A stretch of 16,390 bases of DNA from Porphyrobacter sp. (GTDB taxonomy: Bacteria > Pseudomonadota > Alphaproteobacteria > Sphingomonadales > Sphingomonadaceae). Shown here in pieces: positions 6,720-13,503 of the stretch (positions are counted from its first letter, which is position 1; each line of letters opens with the position of its first letter). The notes under the pieces are model-generated. The model saw nothing but the letters and a program-made list of their open reading frames with translations, was not told the DNA's origin and made no database searches. The translations under genes were made by a program, and so were the position numbers. The stretch spans positions 1-16,390 of the forward strand of contig JAGKSZ010000064.1 of assembly GCA_018991295.1 (NCBI GenBank), given 5' to 3'.

Positions 6720-7723
6720 GCTACGACGTGCTGTTCGATCGCCCCGAAGATCGAGTGATTGGCAGCATCGCGCATTTCGATCCGCACCACATCACCGGCC
6801 TGCATGAACGGGGTCACAGGCACGCCGCCTGCGATGGTTTCGATCATGCGGATTTCCGCGATGCACGAATAGCCTGCGCCGCCTTCGGCCACGGGCTTGC
6901 CCGGTCCGCCATCGGCGCCCTTGTTCGAAACCGTGCCGGTCCCGATGATCGTGCCTGCCGCCAGATTGCGCGTTCTGGCGGCATGGGCCACCAGCTGCGC
7001 AAGGTTGAAGGTCGCATCAACCCCGGCATTGGCCCGGCCGAAGGGCTTGCCGTTATAGTCCACCATCAGCGGCAGGTGGATCAGGCTGTCCGCCCAGGCC
7101 GCGCCCAGTTCATCAGGCGTCACGCACACCGGCGAAAAGGCGCTGGCGGGCTTGGACTGGAAGAAGCCGAAACCCTTTTCCAGCTCGGCAGGGATCAGCC
7201 CGCGCAAGGACACATCATTGACCAGCATCAGCAGCTTGATGTGGCCTGCTGCGTCCTCTGCCGAAACGCCCATCGGCACATCATCGGTGATCGCCGCGAT
7301 TTCGCCCTCCATGTCGCAGCCCCATGCGGCATCGCCCAAAGGAATGTCCTGACGCGGGCGCAGGAAGCTGTCCGATCCGCCCTGATACATCAGCGGATCG
7401 TGATAGAAGCTGTCGGGCACCTTCGCGCCGCGTGCCTGGCGCACCAGTTCCACATGGTTGATATAGGCGCTGCCATCGGCCCACTGAAAGGCGCGCGGCA
7501 GGGGCGAGTGGGCCTGCCGTTCGTGGAAGCGTTCGCACGGCACGGCTTCATGTTCGACATCGCGGGCCAGCACTTCAAGCTCGGGCGCAACCCGTTCCCA
7601 ATTGTCGAGGGCGTATTGCAGCGTAGGCGCAATGTAACCGGCGGCGCAGCAGCGGGTCAGGTCTTTCGACACCACCACCAGCCTGCCGTCACGGGTGCCA
7701 TTGTCGAGGGTTGCAAGCTTCAT
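6713..7723 (-). CDS. Fumarylacetoacetate hydrolase (FAH) family protein
   Basis: This cytoplasmic enzyme catalyses the last step of tyrosine/homogentisate breakdown, splitting fumarylacetoacetate into fumarate and acetoacetate. The FAH fold is shown by DMEGEIAAI (137-145, metal-binding E139 and E141) and D170 in LVNDVSLRG. FFQSKPASAFSPVCVTPDELG (188-208) and GTIIGTGTVSNKG (257-269) are further family blocks. Length is 336. The ATG is six bases after GGGAG, a good ribosome site. It lies downstream of maleylacetoacetate isomerase, the preceding enzyme of the same pathway, which strongly supports the specific function over other FAH-fold hydrolases. A palindromic repeat element separates the two genes. 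No homogentisate dioxygenase is in the window. Confidence 0.92.
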   Translation of the reverse strand: MKLATLDNGTRDGRLVVVSKDLTRCCAAGYIAPTLQYALDNWERVAPELEVLARDVEHEAVPCERFHERQAHSPLPRAFQWADGSAYINHVELVRQARGAKVPDSFYHDPLMYQGGSDSFLRPRQDIPLGDAAWGCDMEGEIAAITDDVPMGVSAEDAAGHIKLLMLVNDVSLRGLIPAELEKGFGFFQSKPASAFSPVCVTPDELGAAWADSLIHLPLMVDYNGKPFGRANAGVDATFNLAQLVAHAARTRNLAAGTIIGTGTVSNKGADGGPGKPVAEGGAGYSCIAEIRMIETIAGGVPVTPFMQAGDVVRIEMRDAANHSIFGAIEQHVVAV

Positions 7724-7745
7724 GATTTTCTCCCTGCTCCAAGTT

Positions 7746-7862
7746 CCGTTCGCCCTGAGCCTGTCGAAGGGCTGCTTTTTCTTCTTCCCCGCCAGTCCTC
7801 AGAAAGGACGGTGGTTGAACCTATGGTTCAGCTTCGCTTCCGACAAGCTCAGCACGAACGGG
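7746..7862. repeat. Palindromic REPIN-like element between maiA and FAH gene
   Basis: Two inverted arms bound this element of about 117 bases. The left arm contains GTTCGCCCTGAGCCTGTCG (from 7748) and the right arm CGACAAGCTCAGCACGAAC (7841-7859). Its first 26 bases (7746-7771) are identical to 12642-12667 in the copy inside tsaD. Both copies share an internal AAGGACGGTG. It fills most of the 146-base gap in a same-strand gene pair, so it will be transcribed as a long hairpin in the maiA-FAH message if the two are co-transcribed. Confidence 0.8.
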
Positions 7863-7869
7863 TTTGGTC

Positions 7870-8523
7870 TTATGATCCACCCGGCGCATCCACCTGCTTA
7901 TCCGGATGCGCCGCCGCAAAGGCGGGCAGCGCAAGGCAGGCGGCTTCGATGCGGGTCATGTGGGGGCTGGCCGACAGATCGTAGGCAAAGCGCCGCGCAT
8001 TGGCGAGCTGCGGGATCAGCACGATCTCGAACAGCCCCGGCGCATCGCCGTGCAGGAAATCGCCCGTGCCGATCTGCGCCAGCCGCGCCTCGACCGGATC
8101 GAGCGTGCGCTTCAGCCAAGTGCGATACCACACGTCAATCTCGTCCTGCGTGTGGCCGAGCGGGTCCTTGAGGTATTTGAGCACCGGCAGATTGTTGACC
8201 GCGTGAATTTCGGTGGCGATCCCATAGGCCAGTTCGCGCACCGTGTAGCGCGCCTCGATGTCCTGCGGCAGGAAGGGGGCTTGCGGATAGGCCTCGTCCA
8301 GCCATTCCAGCAGCGCCATGGACTGCGCCCGGTCACGCCCGTCTGCTTCCAGCATCGGCAGCGATCCGAAGGGGTTGCGCTGCGTGAAGGCGGCGTCCTT
8401 GTTTTCGGCGGTGACAAGGTTGACGGGCACGTTCTCGAAGGCGAGGCCCTTGTGGTTGAGGGCAATGCGCAGGCGGTATGAGGTGGACGAACGGAAGTAG
8501 CCGTAAAGTTTCATCATGCTCAT
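7870..8523 (-). CDS. maiA: Maleylacetoacetate isomerase (zeta-class glutathione transferase)
   Basis: This enzyme isomerises maleylacetoacetate to fumarylacetoacetate using glutathione. The zeta-class signature SSTSYR is at 12-17 after KLYGYF. It is followed by NPFGSLPMLEADG (50-62) and QSMALLEWLDEAYP (67-80), which form the glutathione-binding half. The all-helical C-terminal domain includes AYGIATEIHAVNNLPVL. With the ATG at 8523 it has 217 residues, the normal size; ATGs at 8517 and 8514 are alternatives and none has a strong ribosome site. A longer reading from 8568 adds an atypical leader. The next gene downstream is the pathway partner fumarylacetoacetate hydrolase. Confidence 0.92.
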   Translation of the reverse strand: MSMMKLYGYFRSSTSYRLRIALNHKGLAFENVPVNLVTAENKDAAFTQRNPFGSLPMLEADGRDRAQSMALLEWLDEAYPQAPFLPQDIEARYTVRELAYGIATEIHAVNNLPVLKYLKDPLGHTQDEIDVWYRTWLKRTLDPVEARLAQIGTGDFLHGDAPGLFEIVLIPQLANARRFAYDLSASPHMTRIEAACLALPAFAAAHPDKQVDAPGGS

Positions 8524-8593
8524 CGCCCAGCCATTGCAGGTGTGCGGCGGCGGGGCAAGGGGATGCAAGACACAGATGCCCGCGATCTTTGCG

Positions 8594-8618
8594 CCTCTCC
8601 GGGCCTGACCCGGCGAGG
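8594..8618. other. Hairpin between response regulator and maiA
   Basis: CCTCTCCGGG (8594-8603) pairs with CCCGGCGAGG (8609-8618) across a 5-base loop with one mismatch. It lies 17 bases downstream of the response regulator stop, so it could end that transcript. There is no T tract in either direction, so I do not call it a standard terminator. Confidence 0.4.
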
Positions 8619-8635
8619 GGATATGGGCAGGGCTT

Positions 8636-8992
8636 TCAAGCGGGCGTCAGCGCCCGGCTGACCGCGCCCAGCAGGGTGGCTGGCGGGCAGGGTTTCACCA
8701 GCGTTGTTGCCCGGGGGAAGCGGGCGGCAAGGGCGCGGGTATCGGCGGGATCGGAATGGAGGATCACCGGCACGTTTTCATCCAGCAGCTTCTGCGCCAG
8801 TTCGAGGCTGAGGCCATCGGCGAGTTCGATATCGAGCAACGCCAGATCGGGCCGTTCCTTCTGGCAGGCGAGCATGGCCGCGGAAATCCCGGCATGGGGG
8901 CCTTCCACCAGATAGCCTGCTTCTTCGAAGGTATCACACAGGTCGAAACCAGTGATGAATTCATCTTCAGCCACCAAGATTCGCACAGCCAT
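8636..8992 (-). CDS. Stand-alone receiver-domain response regulator
   Basis: The protein is a single CheY-like receiver domain of 118 residues with no output domain. Acidic pair D10 and E11, phospho-acceptor D54 (LALLDIEL), switch residue S80 (VILHSDP) and K100 (LVKPCPP) are all present, so phosphorylation is likely. The ATG at 8992 (MAVRILVAEDE) is preferred because GGGGAG sits eight bases before it. The ATGs at 8998 and 9013 fit this site poorly. No histidine kinase or partner lies nearby, so the partner is unknown. Such orphan receivers in alphaproteobacteria often work in phosphorelays or blue-light/stress kinase circuits, which is only a possibility here. Confidence 0.88.
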   Translation of the reverse strand: MAVRILVAEDEFITGFDLCDTFEEAGYLVEGPHAGISAAMLACQKERPDLALLDIELADGLSLELAQKLLDENVPVILHSDPADTRALAARFPRATTLVKPCPPATLLGAVSRALTPA

Positions 8993-9004
8993 CGGCATGT
9001 CTCC

Positions 9005-9031
9005 CCGCGTCAACGAATCCCATTGACGCGG
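9005..9031. other. Hairpin in the leader of the response regulator gene
   Basis: CCGCGTCAA (9005-9013) and its exact complement TTGACGCGG (9023-9031) form a 9-bp stem with a 9-base loop. On the - strand it lies just upstream of the GGGGAG ribosome site and partly overlaps it, so it could affect translation, act as an operator, or end the upstream transcript. There is no T tract. Confidence 0.45.
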
Positions 9032-9068
9032 AGTGTATCACGCTTTGGACGTCAACCTTCGGGAAATC

Positions 9069-9632
9069 TCATCCATTATTGCCGAATTGCTGCACATAGG
9101 CGGCCTCGTCGCCCGCGCTGAGCAGGCGGGCCTGTTCCACCCACTGATCGCGAGTGATGCGCCCGGCAAAGCGGCCCATCTGCGCAGCGATCCGTTCGAT
9201 ATCCTCAGGCGTCCATGCGGCGATCTGCGCATAGCGGGTGACCCCGAGTTCGCCCAGCAGCGCCGCGATCTTGGGGCCGAGGCCCTTGATGCGAGTGAGA
9301 TCATCGGCAGCGCCCGCAGCAGGGGCAGGGGCAGGGGCAGGGGCCGGGGCCGGGGCCGGGACAGGCGGCGGCGTCGGCTCCACCGCAGCCTCAAGCGGAG
9401 CGGCAGGGGCGGCGAGAGGGGCAGCGGCAGGGGCGGCATCGATCAGTGCCTGATTGCGCGGGGCCGGGGCCGCGCCTTCCTCCAGCACATCGCGCACCAG
9501 CCCTGCGCCGCCATCAGCATCGGTGATGCGCGCCTTGCGGCCCGCGCGGGTGAAGGCCCACACCATCATCACCAGCACGACAAGTGCGATCAGGATGACG
9601 GGGACAAGGGTGCTGGGATCGGCGGGGTTCAT
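9069..9632 (-). CDS. Membrane-anchored helix-hairpin-helix protein (COG3743-like)
   Basis: The 187 residues fall into three parts. An N-terminal membrane helix (about 8-27) is followed by a low-complexity Ala/Pro linker (54-108, including APAPAPAPAP). The C-terminal domain (110-172) is DDLTRIKGLGPKIAALLGEL, then YAQIAAWTPEDIERIA and RITRDQWVEQAR. This domain matches the helix-hairpin-helix module annotated as flap-endonuclease-1-like 5' DNA nuclease, also found appended to some respiratory subunits and ribosomal protein L21. No nuclease active-site acids are evident in so short a domain, so nuclease activity is doubtful; binding of nucleic acid or protein is more cautious. The linker is encoded by a hexamer repeat. 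Confidence 0.8.
   Translation of the reverse strand: MNPADPSTLVPVILIALVVLVMMVWAFTRAGRKARITDADGGAGLVRDVLEEGAAPAPRNQALIDAAPAAAPLAAPAAPLEAAVEPTPPPVPAPAPAPAPAPAPAAGAADDLTRIKGLGPKIAALLGELGVTRYAQIAAWTPEDIERIAAQMGRFAGRITRDQWVEQARLLSAGDEAAYVQQFGNNG
9322..9360. repeat. Hexanucleotide tandem repeat encoding an Ala-Pro linker
   Basis: On the + strand AGGGGC is repeated four times (9322-9345), then CGGGGC twice (9346-9357), then it decays. Read on the - strand it encodes alternating alanine and proline in the helix-hairpin-helix protein. Because the unit is six bases, gain or loss of copies keeps frame and changes linker length. Confidence 0.85.
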
Positions 9633-9712
9633 CGGGTCACTCGTTTACCGTGGGAATCGGGCGGGAAGGTGTTTGCGGCGCTCTAGCAGCGATCCCTTGT
9701 CTTCGCACCCTT

Positions 9713-11239
9713 TCAGGACAGGTCGCCTTCGGGATCGGGGGCGCTTTGCTTGCGGAACAGCACCTTGTCGTCCTCGGAAAAGCCGCGCCGCCAGATCACC
9801 AGCGCATAGGTGCCGAGCACGGCGGGGATGCCCAGCACCAGCTCCATCCATTCCGGCGCCCAGGTGAAGGCATAGCCCACCACCACGGCGGGCGCGGCGG
9901 CATAGACCAGCGCCCAGCGCCAGTTCGATACCGGTGCGCCCAGCAGATGCTTGAGGAGCAGCGCCTTGACGAGGCTTGATACGCCAAGCGCGATCATCAG
10001 CGCGCCTGCTGCTCCTGCCGCCTGAAACCCGCGTCCCAGTTCCATCCGCGCCGCCACTTCGATCAGCGCAATCGTCAGCACGGCCTGAAGGGCGATGATC
10101 CCGACCGAAATGGCGAGGTTGCGCTTCCTTGCGATGTAGACGAGCACGCTTTCCGACACGACCGCCATCGAGGCGACGACTTCAGCCGCCAGCAGGAAGG
10201 CGAGCGCCGCTGTGCCTGCGACATAATCCGGGCCCCACAGGCCCATCACCGCCTCGCCCGGCACGCCCAGCACCAGCGCGATGCCGAGCTGGATGGCGAT
10301 GATCCAGAACCCCACCTGCCGCACCTGTGCAGCGATGGCATCCATGTTGCCGATCCGCAGGTTCCTGGTGATGACGGGCGAGAGGATCGGCTCGAACGAG
10401 GTCTTCAGCTTCTGCGGCAACGAAGCGATCTGCTGCGCGGCGTAATAGATCCCCACCGCCTGCGGGGGCGCGAAGATGCCGAGGATGAAGATATCGAGCA
10501 GCCGCGTGCCGCGTTCAATGGCGTCTGCGCCGACAATCGGAAAGGCCCGCGCCGACATGGCCAGCATCGCGCGCGGTGCGGGACGCCAACCCCTTGGCAG
10601 GCCATAGGTCCTGAGGAACGGCCACAGCGCGGTCAGCAGCCCGGCAAAGATCGAAGCGATGAAGGCCAGCGCCAGACCGGCATCGCGCGTGGCGGGGATG
10701 AAGAAGAACACGCCTGCGCCAATCGAGATCGTCCACGGCTCCACCACCGCCCGCGCGCGCACCGTGGTGGCGATATCGAAGCGGTAGGCTTGGGCTGCCA
10801 GCAGGATTTCGGTCACCGCAAAGGCCGGGATGGTGGCGATCAGCCACAGGTCCCACGGGCTGTTCATCCCGTTGGGGAACATCGGTTCCGGGAACACCCA
10901 CAGCACTGCGGCAGCCAGCGCCGAATAGGCGAGCGCCAGCGCAATCCCATCATAGACGAGGTTGGTTTCCGCCCCCCGGTCCTCGCCCGCGCCTTCGGAC
11001 AATCGCTGGGCAAGGCCGCGCTTTTCGCCCAGCGAACACACCAGCGCGACAATCTCGATCAGCACCATCGCCGAGGCAAAGCGCCCCAGCGCGGTGGCGC
11101 CGTACAGGCGGGTGGCGATCACAAGGAAGGGGATGCGCGCGATCAGCCGGACGACAAAGCCCAGCGTGTTGGTGCGCCCGCCTTTGGCCAGCTGGGCGAT
11201 ATCGTCGCTGTTATCGGGGGCAGCCGGGGTTGCGGTCAC
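9713..11239 (-). CDS. Polysaccharide flippase, Wzx/oligosaccharide flippase-like membrane protein
   Basis: This 508-residue protein has about a dozen to fourteen hydrophobic helices. The N-terminal pattern (AKGGRTNTLGFVVRLIARIP, then LVIATRLYGATALGRFASAM) is typical of the polysaccharide/lipid-linked oligosaccharide exporters of the MOP superfamily. It probably moves lipid-linked sugar across the inner membrane for LPS, capsule or exopolysaccharide. No glycosyltransferases are nearby to name the product. The start is GTG at 11239, overlapping the gpsA stop (GTGA), which implies coupling to gpsA. The cytoplasmic tail is charged (EDDKVLFRKQ). The assignment to superfamily is good; the cargo is unknown. 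Confidence 0.85.
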   Translation of the reverse strand: MTATPAAPDNSDDIAQLAKGGRTNTLGFVVRLIARIPFLVIATRLYGATALGRFASAMVLIEIVALVCSLGEKRGLAQRLSEGAGEDRGAETNLVYDGIALALAYSALAAAVLWVFPEPMFPNGMNSPWDLWLIATIPAFAVTEILLAAQAYRFDIATTVRARAVVEPWTISIGAGVFFFIPATRDAGLALAFIASIFAGLLTALWPFLRTYGLPRGWRPAPRAMLAMSARAFPIVGADAIERGTRLLDIFILGIFAPPQAVGIYYAAQQIASLPQKLKTSFEPILSPVITRNLRIGNMDAIAAQVRQVGFWIIAIQLGIALVLGVPGEAVMGLWGPDYVAGTAALAFLLAAEVVASMAVVSESVLVYIARKRNLAISVGIIALQAVLTIALIEVAARMELGRGFQAAGAAGALMIALGVSSLVKALLLKHLLGAPVSNWRWALVYAAAPAVVVGYAFTWAPEWMELVLGIPAVLGTYALVIWRRGFSEDDKVLFRKQSAPDPEGDLS

Positions 11240-12270
11240 GCGGTCAGGTCCCCGGCATCGCTTTCCAGTTCGGCGCGCAAGGGGCGGGCGAGCAGGGCTG
11301 CAACGATGCTTCGCGCATTGGCGCCCTTGAGAATGGCATCGACCGCCTCGACAATCGGCATGGCGATACCGCGCCGCTGTGCGAGTTCTGCAAGCACAGG
11401 GGCGGTGTGCGCGCCTTCGGCCACGGTGCGGCGGTCAGCCATCAGGGCGGCAGCAGAAGCGCCTTCGCCTAACGCCTTGCCGAGCGAGAAATTGCGGCTG
11501 GACGTGCTGGAACAGGTCAGCACCAGATCGCCAAGGCCGCACAGGCCCGCCAGCGTCTCGCCCTCGGCCCCCAGCGCCTCGCCAAAGCGCAGCATCTCGG
11601 CATAGCCGCGCGCGATCAGCGCGGCGCGCGCATTCTGGCCGAGCGCGAGGCCTTCCACCACTCCGCAGGCAATCGCGAGCACGTTCTTGACCGCGCCGCC
11701 GATCTCCGCGCCGGTGACATCGTCGGAATAATAGGGGCGGAACGCAGGCCGGGCGATGGCAGGGGCGAGGCGTTCCCACTGTTCGCGCCCGCCGCTGCAC
11801 GCCAGCGTCACGGCGGTGGGAAGGCCGGCGGCGACTTCATGCGCGAAGGTCGGGCCCGATAGCACCGCGATGGCGCTGCCGGGCGATGCCTCACGCGCCA
11901 CATCGTTCATGAGCCGCCCCGTGCCCGCCTCGATCCCCTTGGAACACAGCACCAGATCACGCGGCGGGCGGGCAAGGCCGGACAGCACCCGGCCAAGCAC
12001 CTGTGCAGGCGTGACCACCAGCACGGTATCGAGCGCGGCCAGATCGCCCAGATCGCCGGTCGCCCGGATGGTGGGGGCAAGCGTGGCAGAAGGCAGGAAA
12101 AGCGGGTTGCGATGCTGCGCATTGATCGCCTGCACGACTTCGGCCTCATAGGCCCACAGCACCACCTCGCGCCCGTCGCTGGCCAGCATCTGCGCAAGCG
12201 CCGTGCCCCATGCACCAGCGCCAATCACGCCGATGGTTTCGGCCCTGTCCTGAGCTTGTCGAAGGATCAT
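11236..12270 (-). CDS. gpsA: NAD(P)+-dependent glycerol-3-phosphate dehydrogenase
   Basis: GpsA reduces dihydroxyacetone phosphate to sn-glycerol 3-phosphate, the backbone of phospholipids. The nucleotide-binding GAGAWGTALA (17-26), SGPTFAHEVA (138-147), catalytic K195 in GAVKNVLAIACG, and GLGDLVLTC plus SRN (245-260) are present. Length is 344. The ATG overlaps the tsaD stop (ATGA). Family members usually start only a few residues before the I-G-V-I-G strand; here ten extra residues (MILRQAQDRA) are encoded by a half copy of the palindromic repeat. No better downstream start exists before the dinucleotide-binding strand, so the extension is probably translated. The flippase gene follows with a four-base overlap. 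Confidence 0.96.
   Translation of the reverse strand: MILRQAQDRAETIGVIGAGAWGTALAQMLASDGREVVLWAYEAEVVQAINAQHRNPLFLPSATLAPTIRATGDLGDLAALDTVLVVTPAQVLGRVLSGLARPPRDLVLCSKGIEAGTGRLMNDVAREASPGSAIAVLSGPTFAHEVAAGLPTAVTLACSGGREQWERLAPAIARPAFRPYYSDDVTGAEIGGAVKNVLAIACGVVEGLALGQNARAALIARGYAEMLRFGEALGAEGETLAGLCGLGDLVLTCSSTSSRNFSLGKALGEGASAAALMADRRTVAEGAHTAPVLAELAQRRGIAMPIVEAVDAILKGANARSIVAALLARPLRAELESDAGDLTA
12244..12266. repeat. Half copy of the palindromic repeat at the gpsA start
   Basis: CCTGAGCTTGTCGAAG, read as TCCTGAGCTTGTCGAAGGA in the + strand at 12248-12266, is the core of the arms in the two full elements in this window. Only one arm is present. It begins just inside the gpsA coding region and encodes residues 2 to about 9 of GpsA. 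Confidence 0.75.
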
Positions 12271-13461
12271 GCCTTATACCCCGCACCGCGCACCGCCTCT
12301 GCCGCCGGATCGAGCGGCCAGCGCGGGCGGGCAACGAAATCGAGGCTGTCGCCTGCAAAGTCTGCGCCTTCAATCGCAAGCCGTTCAAGCCCCGCCCATG
12401 CGATCATCGCGGCGTTATCCGTGCACAGGGCCAGCGGCGGGGCGGTGAAGGGCATCCCCGGCCGGGCCGCCAAGGGTTTCAAGCGCGCCGCGCACGGTCT
12501 GGTTGGCCGCAACCCCGCCCGCCACCACCAGCGCGGGGAAGGGGCCTGCTGCATCCAGTGCGTGTTCCAGCCGGTCGATCAGGCATTCGACGGCAGCCTG
12601 CTGGAAACTCGCGGCGATATCGGCGTCGGTATAGCCGAAATCCGTTCGCCCTGAGCCTGTCGAAGGGTTGTACTTTCTTTCAGCGACGGTGCTTGCCTCA
12701 AGTAAGGACGGTGCTTCGACAAGCTCAGCCCGAACGGATTTTGCCTGAGCCTCCTTCGCCCGCAGCACCGCGCTTTTGAGGCCCGCGAACGAGAAATGCG
12801 GTTCGCTCGATCCCTTCAGCGGGCGGGGCAGGGGCACCGCGTGCGGATCACCCTCCCGCGCCAGCCGTTCCACCGCAGGCCCGCCGGGATAGCCGAGGCC
12901 CAGAATCTTGGCGGTCTTGTCAAAGGCCTCGCCCAGCGCATCATCGATCGTGGTGGCAAGGCGGCGATATTGGCCCACGCCTGCAACGGCAAGGATCTGG
13001 CAATGCCCGCCCGATACCAACAGCAGCAGATAGGGAAAGGCCAGCGCCCGGTCAGCAAGGCGCGGGGACAGGGCGTGGCCTTCAAGGTGATTGACCGCCA
13101 GCAAGGGCTTTCCCGATGCCATGGCCAGCGCCTTGGCAGTGACAAGGCCGACCATCACCCCGCCGATCAGCCCCGGCCCTGCCGTGGCGGCAATCGCATC
13201 GACATCATCCAGCGCCATGCCTGCATCGCCCATCACCTTTTCGAGCATCGGGGCAAGCCGTTCGGCATGGGCGCGCGCGGCGATTTCGGGGACAACGCCG
13301 CCATAGGGCGCGTGTTCGGCTTCCTGACTGGCAATCGCCTGCGCCACGATCGTCCCGTCCCCGCGCACCAGTGCAACGGCGGTTTCATCGCAGCTTGATT
13401 CGATGCCCAGCACCAGCGGCGCTGCCTGCGCGCTATCCAAGATGTGCGTTCCCGATCCCAT
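12267..13461 (-). CDS. tsaD: tRNA N6-adenosine threonylcarbamoyltransferase, apparent frameshift
   Basis: TsaD, with TsaB and TsaE, places threonylcarbamoyl on A37 of ANN-decoding tRNAs and is essential in most bacteria. Seen in order: GIESSCDETAVAL (19-31), metal ligands H125 and H129 in NHLEGH, LLVSGGHCQI (148-157), GEAFDKTAKILGLGYPGGP (177-195), FSFAGLKSAV, and VVAGGVAAN (312-320). After L330 (12472-12474) the frame breaks; the expected C-terminus (RPGMPFTAPPLALCTDNAAM to GAGYKA, stop at 12267-12269) continues in another frame, as if one base had been added near 12470. Residues about 241-275 come from a palindromic repeat and are absent from relatives. As sequenced the product would be 348 residues with no CTDN metal ligand. 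A sequencing error is the simplest explanation. TTG at codon 8 is an alternative start. Confidence 0.9.
12638..12741. repeat. Palindromic REPIN-like element inside tsaD
   Basis: Arms ATCCGTTCG...TGTCGAAG (12640-12665) and CTTCGACA...CGAACGGAT (12714-12739) are inverted copies matching at about 23 of 26 positions. The interior shares AAGGACGGTG with the element at 7746-7862. The element sits within the tsaD coding sequence without introducing a stop; it encodes about 35 residues, including RAELVEA and NPSTGSGR, which are translations of the two arms. Confidence 0.85.
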
Positions 13462-13503
13462 CCGACTTCCATCTAGTCGCTATGACGGGTAGGGCAAGCG
13501 GGC

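Noticed and set aside
6668..7984. 438-codon + strand frame spanning parS-side repeat, FAH gene and repeat element
   Set aside because: It crosses two repeats and is opposite a well-defined FAH gene; the translation is low-information.
9023..9060. Sigma-70-like promoter for the response regulator (TTGACG and TACACT on the - strand)
   Set aside because: The spacing between the two hexamers is about 12 bases, too short for a usual promoter.
9322..9360. Possible CRISPR-like or direct-repeat array
   Set aside because: The unit is a 6-base microsatellite inside a coding region with no spacers.
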